Source: Stachybotrys elegans (taxonomy: Eukaryota; Ascomycota; Sordariomycetes; Hypocreales; Stachybotryaceae). From it: a DNA stretch of 64,000 bases. A program made the translations under genes and the position numbers. The notes under the pieces are model-generated. The model had not been told where the DNA came from and ran no database searches. It saw nothing but the letters and a program-made list of their open reading frames with translations. How positions within the stretch are numbered: the stretch's first letter is position 1; the number at the start of each line of letters is the position of its first letter. Below, piece after piece: positions 11,686 to 22,609 of this stretch. Location of the stretch: the NCBI GenBank assembly GCA_020746835.1, contig JAGPNK010000003.1:310001-374000 (forward strand). The letters run 5' to 3'.

Positions 11686-12003
11686 ATGTGCTTCGGCAAG
11701 AAAAAGTCCCGCAACACAGAGCCCAACTGGGCAGCGCCGCGACCCGTCTCCTGGGACCAGTCGAGCTTCAAGCGTCACCAGTACAACCACAACAAGGCCT
11801 ACTACGCGCCGCCGCGCAGGTACGAAGGCTCCAAGCGCGGACACTATGGCGGCAGCGCCGACACGGCCATGATGGGGGCCACCGCCGCCTCGGGAGGATG
11901 GCTGTCATGGTCGGGAGGCGATAGCGGAGGTGGTGGTGGTGGTGATAGCGGAGGTTGTGGTGGTGGTGGTGGTGATGGCGGCGGTGGAGGAGGCGGCTGC
12001 TGA
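11686..12003 (+). CDS. Small Gly/Cys-rich protein starting MCFGKKKS, unknown function
   Basis: Single exon, 105 aa from the ATG at 11686. An upstream in-frame extension back to 11497 is judged to be leader, because an ATG preceded by ACCACA fits a fungal start. The N-terminus MCFGKKKSR is followed by an Arg/Tyr/Pro-rich middle (YYAPPRRYEG) and a C-terminal run of about 35 mostly Gly residues interrupted by DSGG and GCGG and ending in Cys. No signal peptide. I recognise the MCFG + Lys start as a recurring feature of small uncharacterised fungal proteins. The Cys at position 2 followed by a basic patch would suit lipid modification and membrane association, but that is speculation. The (GGT)n-like coding tract is low complexity and probably length-variable. 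Confidence 0.6.
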   Translation: MCFGKKKSRNTEPNWAAPRPVSWDQSSFKRHQYNHNKAYYAPPRRYEGSKRGHYGGSADTAMMGATAASGGWLSWSGGDSGGGGGGDSGGCGGGGGDGGGGGGGC

Positions 12004-12576
12004 GCGATGAACACGAGAAGGGATACCAGATGATGGATGAAGCCAGTTTGTATTTGTATTAAATGTATTGTTATTTTGAAGAGTTAATCATCCCCACTAA
12101 ATTGATTCCATCCCAACACCGAGCCAAGGCCCGTCTCGGCCATCATGCGCCCTCCGAAGGCCGCCGCCCGAAACATCGGCAAACGAGAGAAACCCCGATG
12201 CGGCATCCATTTGTCAGGCCTGTCCGTCCCTCTTCACATCACCGCCGGCTAGGCAAAACCTTGCGTGCTATATATGCATAGGTAGTCGCGGCCTGGCTCC
12301 GAGTTTATTCGTAAGCGTCATGCAATATACGGCCTTTGGCCATTTGCCGAGCAGCGCATGCTTGAACCAACTGCATGAGCTCCTGTTGGTGAACAGCTAA
12401 CCATTCCGAATCACAAGCTCTGTCGCCGCTATGTATAAGAAGATGGCGTTTCCGTCGCAATCTCAACCATCATCCCACCCATCATCGCACTCACAATCCA
12501 TCAATACTCATTGACATACTCACAATCTTCAATTCCAATCTCCATTTCCATCTCCTCTCAATCCCAAACACCCATC
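12004..12576. other. Intergenic region and NmrA-like gene promoter
   Basis: 573 bp. A TATATATGCATA stretch lies near 12270 and TATGTATAAGAAG near 12430. The latter is a plausible TATA element followed by a CATC/CACC-rich pyrimidine leader that runs to the NmrA-like start codon. No other gene seen. Confidence 0.55.
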
Positions 12577-13612
12577 ATGTCCAAGATCATCACCGTCTTC
12601 GGCGCCACCGGCAACCAAGGCGGCTCCGTCATCGACAGCATCCTCAGCGACACCGCCCTCGCCTCCGAATTCACTATCCGCGGCGTCACCCGCGATACCA
12701 CCAAGCCCGCCGCCAAGGCCCTCGCCGACCGCGGTGTCCAGGTCGTTTCCGTACGTCTCCTCCCCACTCCTCCCTTCATACACGAGCTGACCATGTACAG
12801 GCCGACATGTCCTCCCCCTCTTCGCTAGCGGCCGTCGTCTCCGGCGCCCATACCGTCTTCCTCGTCACCAACTACTGGGACGCTGCCGCTGGTGCCACCT
12901 CGCACGGCCCCGGCGTCGAGGAGCTCACGCAGGGCAAGGCCGTCGTCGACGCGGCCAAGGCTGCCGGCGTCCAGCACCTCATCTTCTCCTCGCTGCTCAA
13001 CATCACGGAGCTGACCAACGGCCGCCTCACCCATCTCAAGCACTTTGACGGCAAGGCCCAGATCGAGCAGTACGCCCGCGACAGCGGCGTCCCCTCCACC
13101 TTTGTCCTCGCCGGCTTCTTTATGAGCAACTTCTTCAGTGCCCTGCGCAAGGGCGACGACGGCTCATACACCATGGCGCTGCCCGTCAACTGCGACAAGG
13201 CACAATTGCCTGTATTTGACACGCCCGCCGACATGGGTATGTACGAAGCAGCCGATGTGATGGGAATATTCGCTGACAATTACTAGGCAAATTCGCCAAG
13301 GCCGCCATTAAACACTTCCCCGAGTACACCGGCAAGCGCATCTACGCCGCCACCGAATACATGTCTCCCAACGAGGTGGTCGCTCAATTCACCCAGGTCA
13401 CGGGCAAGCCCGCCAAGGCCATCCAGGTGCCCGACGAGACATACAAGTCCTTTCTGCCCGCGCCCATTGCCCAGGAGATGCTCGAGAACTTCAAGCTTCT
13501 CGAGGAGCCCGGCTACTATGGCGGTGTTGACCTGAAGGAGAGCTTGTCGTTGCTCGATGAAAAGCCCGTCACACTCAAGGAGTGGCTGGTCAAGACCCAG
13601 GAGAAGTGGTGA
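12577..13612 (+). CDS. NmrA-like NAD(P)-binding protein
   Basis: Three exons (12577..12750, 12801..13236, 13287..13612), 311 aa. The N-terminus is a Rossmann nucleotide-binding strand-loop-helix: VFGATGNQGGSV (GxxGxxG class, about residues 7-18). Then come TVFLVTNYWD, HLIFSSLLNI and a substrate-side segment FFMSNFF. This is the architecture of the NmrA/HSCARG branch of atypical short-chain dehydrogenases. These proteins usually lack the catalytic YxxxK and act as redox (NADPH/NADP) sensors or regulators rather than enzymes; NmrA itself modulates a GATA factor in nitrogen repression. This copy is a paralogue type rather than NmrA proper. Codon use is strongly C-ending, unlike the neighbouring HET-type genes, suggesting good expression. 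Introns of 50 nt. Confidence 0.85.
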
Positions 13613-13878
13613 ATCATCTCTTGTTAAGTAGAGTTTCGATGCATATTCAGCGCTTCAACTAGTATGCGAGTAATTTAGTCCTTCGTTAATACATATATAT
13701 CGATTCACGCGCAAAATGACGAATTGGACGCATTGGAACAAATTCATTCTGTGAGAGAAAGTACTCACGATATATCCCTATCTAATTCCACCATGTTCCT
13801 TTTGTATACCACGAACCCACGCCATACGCCGAATCCAGGCAAATTCCCATCCAGATATCTCAATATGCGAAAGAAAGA

Positions 13879-14865
13879 TCACAGCTGCGGCACGTCATTC
13901 ATCAGGCGCACCTCCTCGCCCGGCTTGAATGGGGGCAGTCCGATGTAGGGACATCCGTCGCAGCGGAATGCGTCGCCCAGCGCGCAGTTGCCGCACGACC
14001 CAGTCTTGCCCTGGACGGTAAAGTCGAGTTCGTTGAGGTCGTCCGTCTGCAGCTTGATGGCGTTGAGGTCCTTGTCGGCTTTTTCGCGGCGCAGCCTATC
14101 TTCCTTCTCGAGCTGCTCGGCAAGGCCACACGTGCAGTCCTTGCAGGCGCGTCGGCGGCGACCGGGCTTGGGCTGGCACTCGGGGGCTAGGATAGTTAGT
14201 ATTGGTACAGTTCGTTCGTAGGTGAATGACGTTGACTTACGCTGCTGAATGGGACGCTTGAGATCCTCCTCCGTCATCAGGGTGTCCTCATCAATAATAT
14301 CGTCATCGTCGTCGTCGAGGTCATCGAGCTGCAGCGTCACCGTGTTGTTGACCGTAGTGGTGGTGGTGATCGGCGTCTTCTTCTTGCCACCCAGGCGCAG
14401 TGGCACCACAACCTCTTCCTCCTCGACCTTCTCAAACTTGCCGCCAACGTCCACGAGGCCAGCAAGGATAGCCTCACGCGCATCAGCAGTGCTCAGCGCG
14501 CCGCCGTCCTGCATGGCCAGCTTGCCACCCACAGCCATGGCGGGCACAAGGGCAGCATACAGGCCGCGATCCAGCAGAGAGAGAGCCTCGTCGCGGCGTG
14601 CGCCGTCGTCGTCCGTCAGGACAAGGACGAGGTCATAGGTTGAGGCAGGGAGGGACACGAGGCCGGCCGACAATCGGTCGAGCATCTGGAGATCGGCCGA
14701 GGAGCGGTCGAAGGTGGTAAAGACGCGTCGGAGCTTCTCCTCATGGGCGGCGACGGAAGGAGGGGCTAGGAGCAGTGTCCGACGGCCCGCGGCGCTGGAG
14801 GTCTTGGTGGCGAGAACCGGGGAGAAGTCATCGGACGTGTCGATGGTGACGATGGAGGGAGCCAT
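13879..14865 (-). CDS. DRE2: Dre2/anamorsin (CIAPIN1), cytosolic Fe-S cluster assembly electron-transfer protein
   Basis: Two exons (14865..14241 and 14186..13879), 310 aa. Dre2 works with the diflavin reductase Tah18 to pass electrons from NADPH to the cytosolic iron-sulfur assembly machinery. The N-terminal ~130 residues form the degenerate methyltransferase-like domain. An acidic linker ([14 protein letters not shown]) follows, then the two signature cysteine regions. Motif A is C..KDCTC around [17 protein letters not shown] (2Fe-2S). Motif B is the twin CX2C, CGNC-x7-CDGC (second cluster), with [13 protein letters not shown]. Removing the 54-nt intron gives [11 protein letters not shown], restoring the first cysteine of motif A in correct spacing. 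This is a single-copy housekeeping gene and marks a conserved patch between accessory regions. Confidence 0.95.
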   Translation of the reverse strand: MAPSIVTIDTSDDFSPVLATKTSSAAGRRTLLLAPPSVAAHEEKLRRVFTTFDRSSADLQMLDRLSAGLVSLPASTYDLVLVLTDDDGARRDEALSLLDRGLYAALVPAMAVGGKLAMQDGGALSTADAREAILAGLVDVGGKFEKVEEEEVVVPLRLGGKKKTPITTTTTVNNTVTLQLDDLDDDDDDIIDEDTLMTEEDLKRPIQQRKSTSFTYERTVPILTILAPECQPKPGRRRRACKDCTCGLAEQLEKEDRLRREKADKDLNAIKLQTDDLNELDFTVQGKTGSCGNCALGDAFRCDGCPYIGLPPFKPGEEVRLMNDVPQL

Positions 14866-15458
14866 GGCTGCGGAGAAGGTAACGATCTGAATGATGCAAG
14901 AAAGCCAAGAGCCAGTGCTGTGAGGGCTTGTGTGGGTGAATGAATAAATAAATGCAGAGAAAAGATTCGTGGGGGGATGCGTCGAGTGGCTTTGAAATCA
15001 GAAATTTGTCGCAGCCTCGAGGCCGATTTTCGGATTGGATTTGACAGCGCGCAAGATGCGGAAATGCGCGGGCTGGCAGGGAAGGAGGGCTTGGAGGGGG
15101 AGGGAAGGAGGGGTCCAGACCGGGCACTCCATTTTATGGTGGGGGGGAACCTTATCGATACAGAAATTTATTAGCAATTGCTTGCCAAAGGTTGGTCACT
15201 GGTGAGTCAGTCCAAACGTCATCCATGCGCTAAGGCGATTTAACAAGTATCCCGTCTCCGTCTCGCCCATCTCCAGGGTAGCAGCTTTTCCGCGGAGAAA
15301 ATTCAACCTGTTTTCAGCAAAGCTATGATGGATCTGGGATTGATCCGAAGTATGGAGAGGAGATGAAATTTACATAATTATTCTCTGACTTCTGTCTTCG
15401 CATGCTCCCAGAAAGTGGATACCTGGCAAGGGTTCACCCTCTAGCTGAGGGACTGCAA
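14866..15458. other. Intergenic region, DRE2 promoter side
   Basis: 593 bp holding the DRE2 promoter and the 3' flank of the C2H2 gene. G-rich tract at about 15085-15150. No additional gene recognised. Confidence 0.55.
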
Positions 15459-17652
15459 CTAGTTGTCCAACCATGATACCGACTGCAGCAACTGGTCGAG
15501 AGTTTCAGTCGGAGTGCTATCCCGGAGTTGGGCATCTAAGAGGGTCTCTAAGATGGATTCCCCAGTATGATCTGTGAGATCACTGAATGGGTTGCAAAGC
15601 TCCCAGCCAAGGTTGGTACGCTTGACGACACCCACTTGCTCAACCCAATTACCTAGGGTAGGATCATCATCCCCACCAAATGATATAGATGGCTCCCGAT
15701 CATCCGCTATGGCGACGAGATGCTGAGTGACGTGCTCCATGCGTTGGTCCCATGCCCCTTCACCATCAAACATCATCGAACAGTTTTGAGCAGGACAGCG
15801 CATATAGGTAGGGGGGTGGCACCGCACACGCTTGGCCTCGACCTGCAGCTTGTGCAGCTGTTCGTCTTGCTGGGCTGACTTGTACTGCCGGTCAGATGGG
15901 TAGTGCATGCGTTGGAAGTGCTGGGTGAAGAGGTCCCTTCGGCGGAATATGGTACCCTTTTCTGGGAGAGTTGCATGTCGCTTTTGGCGGCTTTCGTACT
16001 GGGCACAATCATCCGTAGTACACAGCCAGTACGTCAAGCCGAGGTGGTGAGAGACGTGACGCTTCCAGTCATTCTTATATGCAAATTCAAAATTGCATCC
16101 AGCGTAGTGGAATACGCAGTAGAAGTGGTGTCTAGGGGCAACAGGTACCTGACCTGGCGTTACCCGTAGAGTTGGTATCGCCGGGGCATCAATGGGCATC
16201 TCCCCTTGTGAACCTCTCATTGAAGAGATTTCAGAATCGTCCCCTTCCTCTTCATCCTCAATTTCAAGTGTGGCGGGTAAAATGGTGAGAGCAAGCTGCT
16301 CTAGATGCTTCACAAGGTGGGAGGATGTTTGAATCTTGCTTTCAGGAAAGTTTTCCAAGCAGATGGGGCAACTGGAACCTTGACGACGCATTATATCGCC
16401 GTGGTCTAGAGACATGTGGGTTTCCCATTCTGCCCTTGTCGCAAAAGGGGCATGTTTAAACGAACAGGTGCTCTCGAGACACAGGTAAGGTCGAAGATCT
16501 TGGAATAAATGCTTCCTTTATCATCGTTAGTGCCCAATACTGGTGTCTTGGCCGTTTGCAGGACACTTACTTCCACGCGCGTTTGGTTTTGATGGAAATC
16601 ATGGCTCCACAGCCTATGCACTCGAAGGGGATCCCCTTCCTTGCATCGTTGGGAAGGGGTGGTAAACGGACAGATCCGCCAACGCCTCCATGATAAGAAG
16701 CCTCAGTTTCGGCATAGTCGCTGGGTGCTGGCAACAACGGTTCCGTAGGTACAGAAGTACCCAGGCCGGAGTCATGAAACATGGTCGACGCGGGTTTACT
16801 GATTGCGTCACAAATAAGGGGAGATTCCTCCAGCTTTTGCCATTCGATGTTTTGCGTTCTCGTCTGTCGGCAGTGGAGAAATTGCGACCAACTAGCATTG
16901 CCAAGGTGTGCGGCAAGACTTGCCTCACATTGGGGATACCGCTGGAGAAGTCGGTCGATAAATATCTGCGCTGGATTCCAAGAACCGAGGGTCTCTAGCT
17001 TGACGGCTGATTCCTTGGCGGTGATCCCGACGGTAGGCTCCTGAAATCTAGAGACGAGCTCAAGAAGACATTGCGTATCAGTCTTAATGTCTTCGGAGAT
17101 ATCAATCAGATCCCCGCCTCCATCGTCTGAAGACACGTCACTATCTCCATCGCTGTCAGAAGCCTGGCTGCTGTCTTGATGGTTGATCTCTTTGACTTGT
17201 GCCGCAATCTGGGAGAGCTTGGCGGCCTTGGAAGTTAATGAGGAGCGATGGTCGGTGTGAAGTTGTAAGAGAAGCCCTATAAACATTAGCCAATCTATAT
17301 ATCTTTGATCTCAGATATTGTTATTATTATTACTTTCTGTGAGTGTCTTGGTGACGCTGAGCAAGAGGCGAAGCGTGGCGGATCGAACTCGCTTTGACTT
17401 TGCTAGACATGCATCAAACTTGTTCTCGCCTACACCGACTCCATCGGCCCAGAGCACAAGATAGCTCTGGCTACGTTGTAAGCTGACTAGGACCGATCTT
17501 TGAACCGAAGACTTTTCGGAGAGTGCTTTGAGGACGTCGCAGTAAAATGAGGAGCAAGAAGCGTAGAGGTTCGCAACAAGCGATGGCTCGGCGGAGAGGT
17601 CGTCTTCCTGTGCCTGGGCAAGCCATTTGTCAATCAACTCGGTTTCTATCAT
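15459..17652 (-). CDS. C2H2 zinc-finger protein of the AcuF-like fungal family
   Basis: Three exons (17652..17334, 17276..16571, 16515..15459), 693 aa. The N-terminal ~120 residues are helical. An acidic Ser/Asp stretch (DSDGDSDVSSDDGGGD, about 150-165) follows. Zinc-finger-like pairs come next: FECIGCGAMISI...RAWKKHLFQDLRPYLC, CPICLENF...HLVKHL, FYCVFHYAGC...WKRHVSHH, and YMRCPAQNCSMMF...RMEHVTQH. The arrangement (ECxxC, then DLRPYxC, then CPICL) matches a large ascomycete family named after AcuF-type C2H2 proteins, which sit beside HET, NACHT or ankyrin genes and have no established target. The second splice uses an AG (16517-16516) 14 nt upstream of a competing AG that would cause a stop. 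It is divergent from the DUF7580 gene with about 360 bp between start codons. Confidence 0.75.
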
Positions 17653-18011
17653 GGCTTATGACGAGAAAAGTTTGAATGAACCCAAAATACGATGTCGGAT
17701 GAGAGCAAAGCGAACCCGGGTGCGATCTGACATTAGTAGTTCAGCCTCATTCTGGTTCGCCAGAGTGAGGGGTCGAGGGGCGGCTGAATGTCTGAAATGG
17801 CTATCCAGCCTGCAGACTGCCTTGTCAGCACCATTATCTGCACTGCCCCTTGCTGCGCCCAGCCTCATCTCAGCCTGTGAAAGCCTACCATTAAGCGCCA
17901 TGACTGGCACAGCTCCACCGTTCACCATCACCCTCAGGCTCCTCATAGCTCAACACCCAGCAACGCGTCGCATCCATCAGCATACCCGTGGCCAGGCATG
18001 CCATAGTCGCC
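17653..18011. promoter_or_regulatory. Shared divergent promoter of the C2H2 and DUF7580 genes
   Basis: 359 bp between two divergent accessory genes. Open frames cross it on the plus strand (17627-18091) but lack domain content. A 5' extension of the DUF7580 gene into this region cannot be excluded. No clear palindrome seen. Confidence 0.4.
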
Positions 18012-19822
18012 ATGAAAGAAGTCACTCCGGCCCTTGTAACCTTATGCCTTCAGACGGTGAAAGGCACGCGCACCGCTCGGAAGACGCTTAAACAATTGCG
18101 GCCTCAGACCAGTGAGATCAAGCGAATACGAAAGATATTCGGCGCCCATAACACCATCTTCCTTGATGAACTACAGCTACTCTTTCAAGAAGCTCTAGAC
18201 TCAAATGAAGCTGAGGCTCTTGTCAATGACATTGGCAATCCAGGTTGGATTAGTCCTGATATCAACGACACTATCAGGACCTCTCTCGGGGACAAGTATG
18301 ACGAATGCAGGAAGATGATAGGCGAGATGGGCAAAGCTATCAATGGATTCTCTCAATCTCTTGATACAGATGCCACAGTCAGATCGCGGGTAAGGATGCA
18401 TCAACTATACACTGGCATGGAAGTGCTGTAATGTTCTAAAATTCTTGAGACAGATGAAAGGAAAGGCCCGGGCCACCGATGAAGCCGTGCAGGCTGCGAC
18501 GGATAACACCAACTGTAGAAAGTTCCTCGACGACTTCTATCACAGCATACAAAAGCTGGTCAGCCTCCGCAGGAAATCTGCCGAAATCCAATACTTGGAC
18601 AAGACATCCAAAAAAAGAACGAGCCCAATGCCTAGCTTGTATCAGGAAATCACACTCCACTCCAAGTCATTTTACATGGTCCTACAAGCTTTTTGGACCT
18701 GCTTGCAAGATCAGCATACGAGCCATGACATTCGTCTGATGATTGATCATTGGAAGGATGGCAGGTTAAGGGTAGTGGTATGCTATCGATCGGGACGTCG
18801 TACGGGACGTCGTACGCAGAGGTGAGTTTCCCAAGCCATTACGATGAATATGATAGCTAAAAGATGGCAGCGGCTTACTGGATTTTCTGGTGAGCTCGCG
18901 AGTCTTTCACGTGTCCATACCTTCAATACCTAAGCAAGCGAAAGACCAAATAGAGAACGAGGAACGGCCCCAGAAAATGCGCAGAGTAAGGTTTTCCGAG
19001 GACTGTGCTGCAAGGGGCGCTGCTACTGGACTGATACACACGCCAACCGAGCCCGATCAACACCCAGAAAAGAATCTCTGTTCTGAAGGAGACATGTGCA
19101 GTCAACTTTGTGCCCAGATTGGATGCGACACAAGCGGCGTCTATCTTGATGCGCCAGACCGTCTCCGCCATTACGTGTCTCCTATCTGCAGTAGTTCATG
19201 TGATCATACCAAGTGTCTCAACGCAAAAGAGCTGGGAGAGCCGGTGCCTTTGCAGAGCATATTCCGCTTCCCCGTTGAGAACACACTGTCAGTCACCGAG
19301 CAGCTTCGCCTCGCACTCAAGCTTGTCAAGGGCGTCTTACAGTATCAATCAACCCCTTGGCTCCAGCCCCGGTGGACACTTCAGGACCTGTCGTATTTTG
19401 ACGCGGCCAACGACCTGGCAAACGCACTAGAGACACTGCACATCAGCTCGGACCTCGTTTTCTCAAGCCTACATCGTACTCCCCTAATGGACAGCACTGA
19501 GCAGTCAGGGGAAGTACAAGGCAAACCGGTTCCTAACGTCATCATGCATCACTTAGGTGTTGCTTTGCTTCAGATTGGTAGCTGGACCCCGTTGGACCCT
19601 AGCGACTATGGTCAAATCCAGCATGCGGTGGACCTCTCAGAGAGCTACCTGCACCTGGGCTCGAGTTATCACAGGATCGCAAAGCAATGTCTTGAGTGCA
19701 ATTTCGGATTTGGCACCGATCTCTCCGTGCCGGAGCTACAGAACGCAATATATCGGGACGTTGTGTGTGAGCTGGAAAGGCTTATTCAGAAGGTGGACAG
19801 CTTTGTTGAGGATCCCAAGTAG
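18012..19822 (+). CDS. DUF7580 domain protein
   Basis: Three exons (18012..18389, 18454..18821, 18871..19822), about 565 aa. The family is widespread in filamentous ascomycetes, with no known biochemical activity. Recognisable hallmarks are the N-terminal helical region with KRIRKIFGAHNTIFLDELQ and GWISPDINDTI...LGDKYDEC, and the C-terminal block LVKGVLQYQSTPWLQPRW. Then come a short VIMHHLGVALLQIG stretch and a terminal helix with C..ECNFGFGTDL. The last acceptor must be the AG at 18869-18870, because the AG 9 nt earlier gives a stop within 25 codons. An in-frame GTG at 17988 lies upstream, but ATG 18012 is the likely start. An acidic/basic middle (about 250-300) with MRRVRFSED is poorly conserved. 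It sits between C2H2 and HET genes, a neighbourhood typical of heterokaryon-incompatibility-like islands. Confidence 0.72.
18792..18815 (+). repeat. Perfect 12-bp tandem duplication at exon 2 end of the DUF7580 gene
   Basis: GGGACGTCGTAC occurs twice head to tail at 18792-18803 and 18804-18815, just before the inferred donor at 18822. It encodes a Gly-Arg-Arg-Thr duplication in the exon frame (RSGRRTGRRTQ). This part does not resemble the conserved family sequence, so it may be a recent slippage event or part of an intron that I placed too far downstream. Confidence 0.6.
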
Positions 19823-19917
19823 GTTTCATAGACCCGCAGTAGACTAGAACCTAGGGTAATGTTACTTTTCTATTGTTTATGGAAGAAATTCAGAGTTGAC
19901 GATGCCCTATATGTGTC

Positions 19918-21666
19918 TCAAAACATCCTGAATCCATTGTTCGCCTCTGTAATGTATAAGAGTGCCGGCCTAATCTCCCTATCGGCTTGTTCTGTGGGTT
20001 CACCAATCTTGAGATGTACTTTGCCTGGAGTGGCTTCAAGGTTTTCCTGAAAGCCATGCTGGTCGTTCCTTACATTGTCTTTAAAGTAGTCAGACAGTCT
20101 TGAAAGATAGTCGTTCTTGTATGCAGCTGCGCAGCGTGAAAGATGCTTCCATTCTGGAACCGACAGGATAGAGCCTGCATTCTTCTTGGCCAAGTTATTC
20201 TCTGTCTCAACTCGACAGTACCACACTGGGGACTGCCTGCTCATATCAACCAGAAAGAATACATAAAGTGCTTCATAAGGCACCTTTCCGTGTATGCCCA
20301 GCACCAGCAAGGCGGAGTAAAATAACCCCGTTGAGTCACTTTGCTCCGCAAGTCGCAGGATGTCTGTGTCGTTATCAAAACAGCTGACGGGAAAGCTATT
20401 CTTTGTCCATGTGTCCAAAGAAAGTGGGATTCGCGCAGTTGCTGGGGCTGTATTTTCCTCAAAGAACAGATAGGCGGTGGGCTCTACCACCAGCAGCACT
20501 CCGAAAGGAGGGATGCTCAAGTCTTTTGGTATCTTGGGTCCTCTGTGCTCCACTCTCGATGGTTTTATGAAGAGATCATAGCAGGTAGGAGATTGTGGGA
20601 CAAGGAGGTTGATAGGTCGTGGAGGAAACTGGGATCTTTGGAAGACTGCTCTTCCTAACCCGGATCTTCGCAGGTAGATACAAGCCCTTGAGAGCGGTGA
20701 GCGGTATTTCGATGCGTCACTTGCGTCAAGAATAGCCACGAGTCCCTGGATTGTGTACAGAACTGGAAGTGTTATTGACAACCCGATATTTGTGACAGAG
20801 TATGGAGCTGGATCGCCAACAGGTGCCACCTGAAATCTCCAGGAATCTTTGAACACTGCTGCGGACGGAGCCAGCATACTAGTCCAGCTCGCGGGAACAC
20901 TCTCATCCCATGTCCAGCAGAAGATTGTATGGTCGTAATGACTCCGAACAATCTCCTCCTGCAACCGCGTGAATGCTTTGTGGCCCTCGCCGTAAAGCAA
21001 GGGCATATTGATGTCGAAAAGACCAAGCATGCAATATGCCATATCTTCGATGCGAGTGGTTTGCCGTCCCGAAAGCCAGGACATTTTGGTGGCAACAGTC
21101 GTGCTATCTGGTGACAGAGTATTGGTGATATACTTGACGTCGATTCCCGTAATAGCAGATACTATGCCAGCAAGCTTACGACTGGCCTTGGTTCCAATCT
21201 CCACCCAGGTCTGGGAGTAAAAGACGACCTGCGGCGGTGCTAGAAGTTCCTGGAGGGTCCAGCCGCGGGTGAACCATTTGCTCTTGCTGAACTCAAGCGC
21301 TGCGGCATCATTCTCGACAACATCAACCAGGTACGCATAGCACTTAATCGAGCCACGATACCATGCGTACATTGAGTTGATGGCCTCGGTCAACTCGGCA
21401 GAACTCCTCTTATCGATACAGTTTGTATCTACCCAGAGCCACTCTATGCCATCGTGTACAGCCTGCTTGCAGGCCCCCGTGATTTTCTGGAAGCCCTCCT
21501 TCTGCGTGATGGGACCCCCGCGGATGTTTTCGTGCGCCTTCCAAGACATCCAGTCTTGGTATGTTACTTCCTCTTCCCCCCATGTATGCGTCAAAATCGC
21601 GTACTGGGGAATCTTGCCTCCAAAGAACTCTGATAGTTCCAGAGTGGAGGCATTGATGAGACGCAT
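19918..21666 (-). CDS. HET domain protein (heterokaryon-incompatibility type)
   Basis: Intronless, 582 aa. The N-terminal HET domain (about 20-160) shows all its blocks: YAILTHTWGEEEVTYQDW, IEWLWVDTNCIDKRSSAEL with INSMYAWY, and WFTRGWTLQELLAPPQVVFY. It is followed by the ITGID...LSWLSGRQTTRIEDMAYCMLGLFDINMPLLYGEG block that defines the HET-E/HET-D subtype with short C-termini. No NACHT or WD repeats are attached; the C-terminal ~280 residues are a divergent beta-rich region ending in NNGFRMF. HET domains trigger cell death when non-self hyphae fuse. Whether this copy is active cannot be told from sequence. It converges on the DUF7580 gene with only 95 bp between stop codons. Confidence 0.9.
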   Translation of the reverse strand: MRLINASTLELSEFFGGKIPQYAILTHTWGEEEVTYQDWMSWKAHENIRGGPITQKEGFQKITGACKQAVHDGIEWLWVDTNCIDKRSSAELTEAINSMYAWYRGSIKCYAYLVDVVENDAAALEFSKSKWFTRGWTLQELLAPPQVVFYSQTWVEIGTKASRKLAGIVSAITGIDVKYITNTLSPDSTTVATKMSWLSGRQTTRIEDMAYCMLGLFDINMPLLYGEGHKAFTRLQEEIVRSHYDHTIFCWTWDESVPASWTSMLAPSAAVFKDSWRFQVAPVGDPAPYSVTNIGLSITLPVLYTIQGLVAILDASDASKYRSPLSRACIYLRRSGLGRAVFQRSQFPPRPINLLVPQSPTCYDLFIKPSRVEHRGPKIPKDLSIPPFGVLLVVEPTAYLFFEENTAPATARIPLSLDTWTKNSFPVSCFDNDTDILRLAEQSDSTGLFYSALLVLGIHGKVPYEALYVFFLVDMSRQSPVWYCRVETENNLAKKNAGSILSVPEWKHLSRCAAAYKNDYLSRLSDYFKDNVRNDQHGFQENLEATPGKVHLKIGEPTEQADREIRPALLYITEANNGFRMF

Positions 21667-22609
21667 AGTGGCGGGAAGATGTGGGAACTCCCGATCCTGT
21701 GCCTCGACGGATGGAGATCAGTAACCTGGAAAGACCCCTCGGGTGATATAGACAATATCACATTAATAGATGACAGTTGGTAGAAGAATTCGAGGCTATG
21801 GATATGGGAATATGATAGAGATGAGGGGTATCCGCCCAGTGTGTGATTGGCTATTCACACCAGGCAGAAGAAGGCTTCGCCACTGCTTACGGGTCATACA
21901 GAGGCCTTGCATACATCACCAATAGGAGCTGTCTGCTGTTAATATCTCTTGTCTGTACTCCCAGGGGGGCCATAGCCTACCCGACTCCAAAGGAAAAGAA
22001 GATGGCCCTTTTGCCTCTTGTGTTCAAGTGGTTAGCTGATAGTACGGAGTAGGCTCGGGCATTCAGCTCTACTTCCGACACACCCTGGTCGCTCCCTGGG
22101 AACACTTGCCCCAAAATGCAGTCAGTGACAACCAACTGCATATCCAGGTCTTGGCCTCTCCGCAGCGGTGATAGCGACGATTCTTTTTGCACCTTCGGTA
22201 GGTTTCCGGTACAACAATAACTACAGTTTTTATGTCGCGTGATATGGCCATATACTTTATCAACTGCCTGCTAATATAATGATGAATGAATCGGAATAAA
22301 CTCCTCATTCCAGCTTCGAACACTCTCATATACATCCTACAGTGCCCAATCAAGCCTTTGCCAGTTGCTGGAAGCGCTGGCGCTAATGGTGCACTGTCCT
22401 TCCTTCTTCCAGCTTGAAGATTGATTGGATCTTCACGCGCCCTCATCTCCAGACCCACCACGCGTTTACATGGGCCAAGGTCAGGGTACTTGTAAAACAT
22501 GTCGCATGCGCCCTCCTTTCCGTGACTTGGATTGTTCCCTCTCTTCTGTTACGCTGTTGCTGTTCTCCTTCACTTCAATTCGTCATCCCCCAGCATATCG
22601 GGCCGCCAA
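21667..22609. other. Intergenic region, divergent promoters
   Basis: 943 bp between the HET gene and the membrane-protein gene. Several frames of 70-140 codons occur on both strands without domain content. No gene recognised. Confidence 0.5.
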
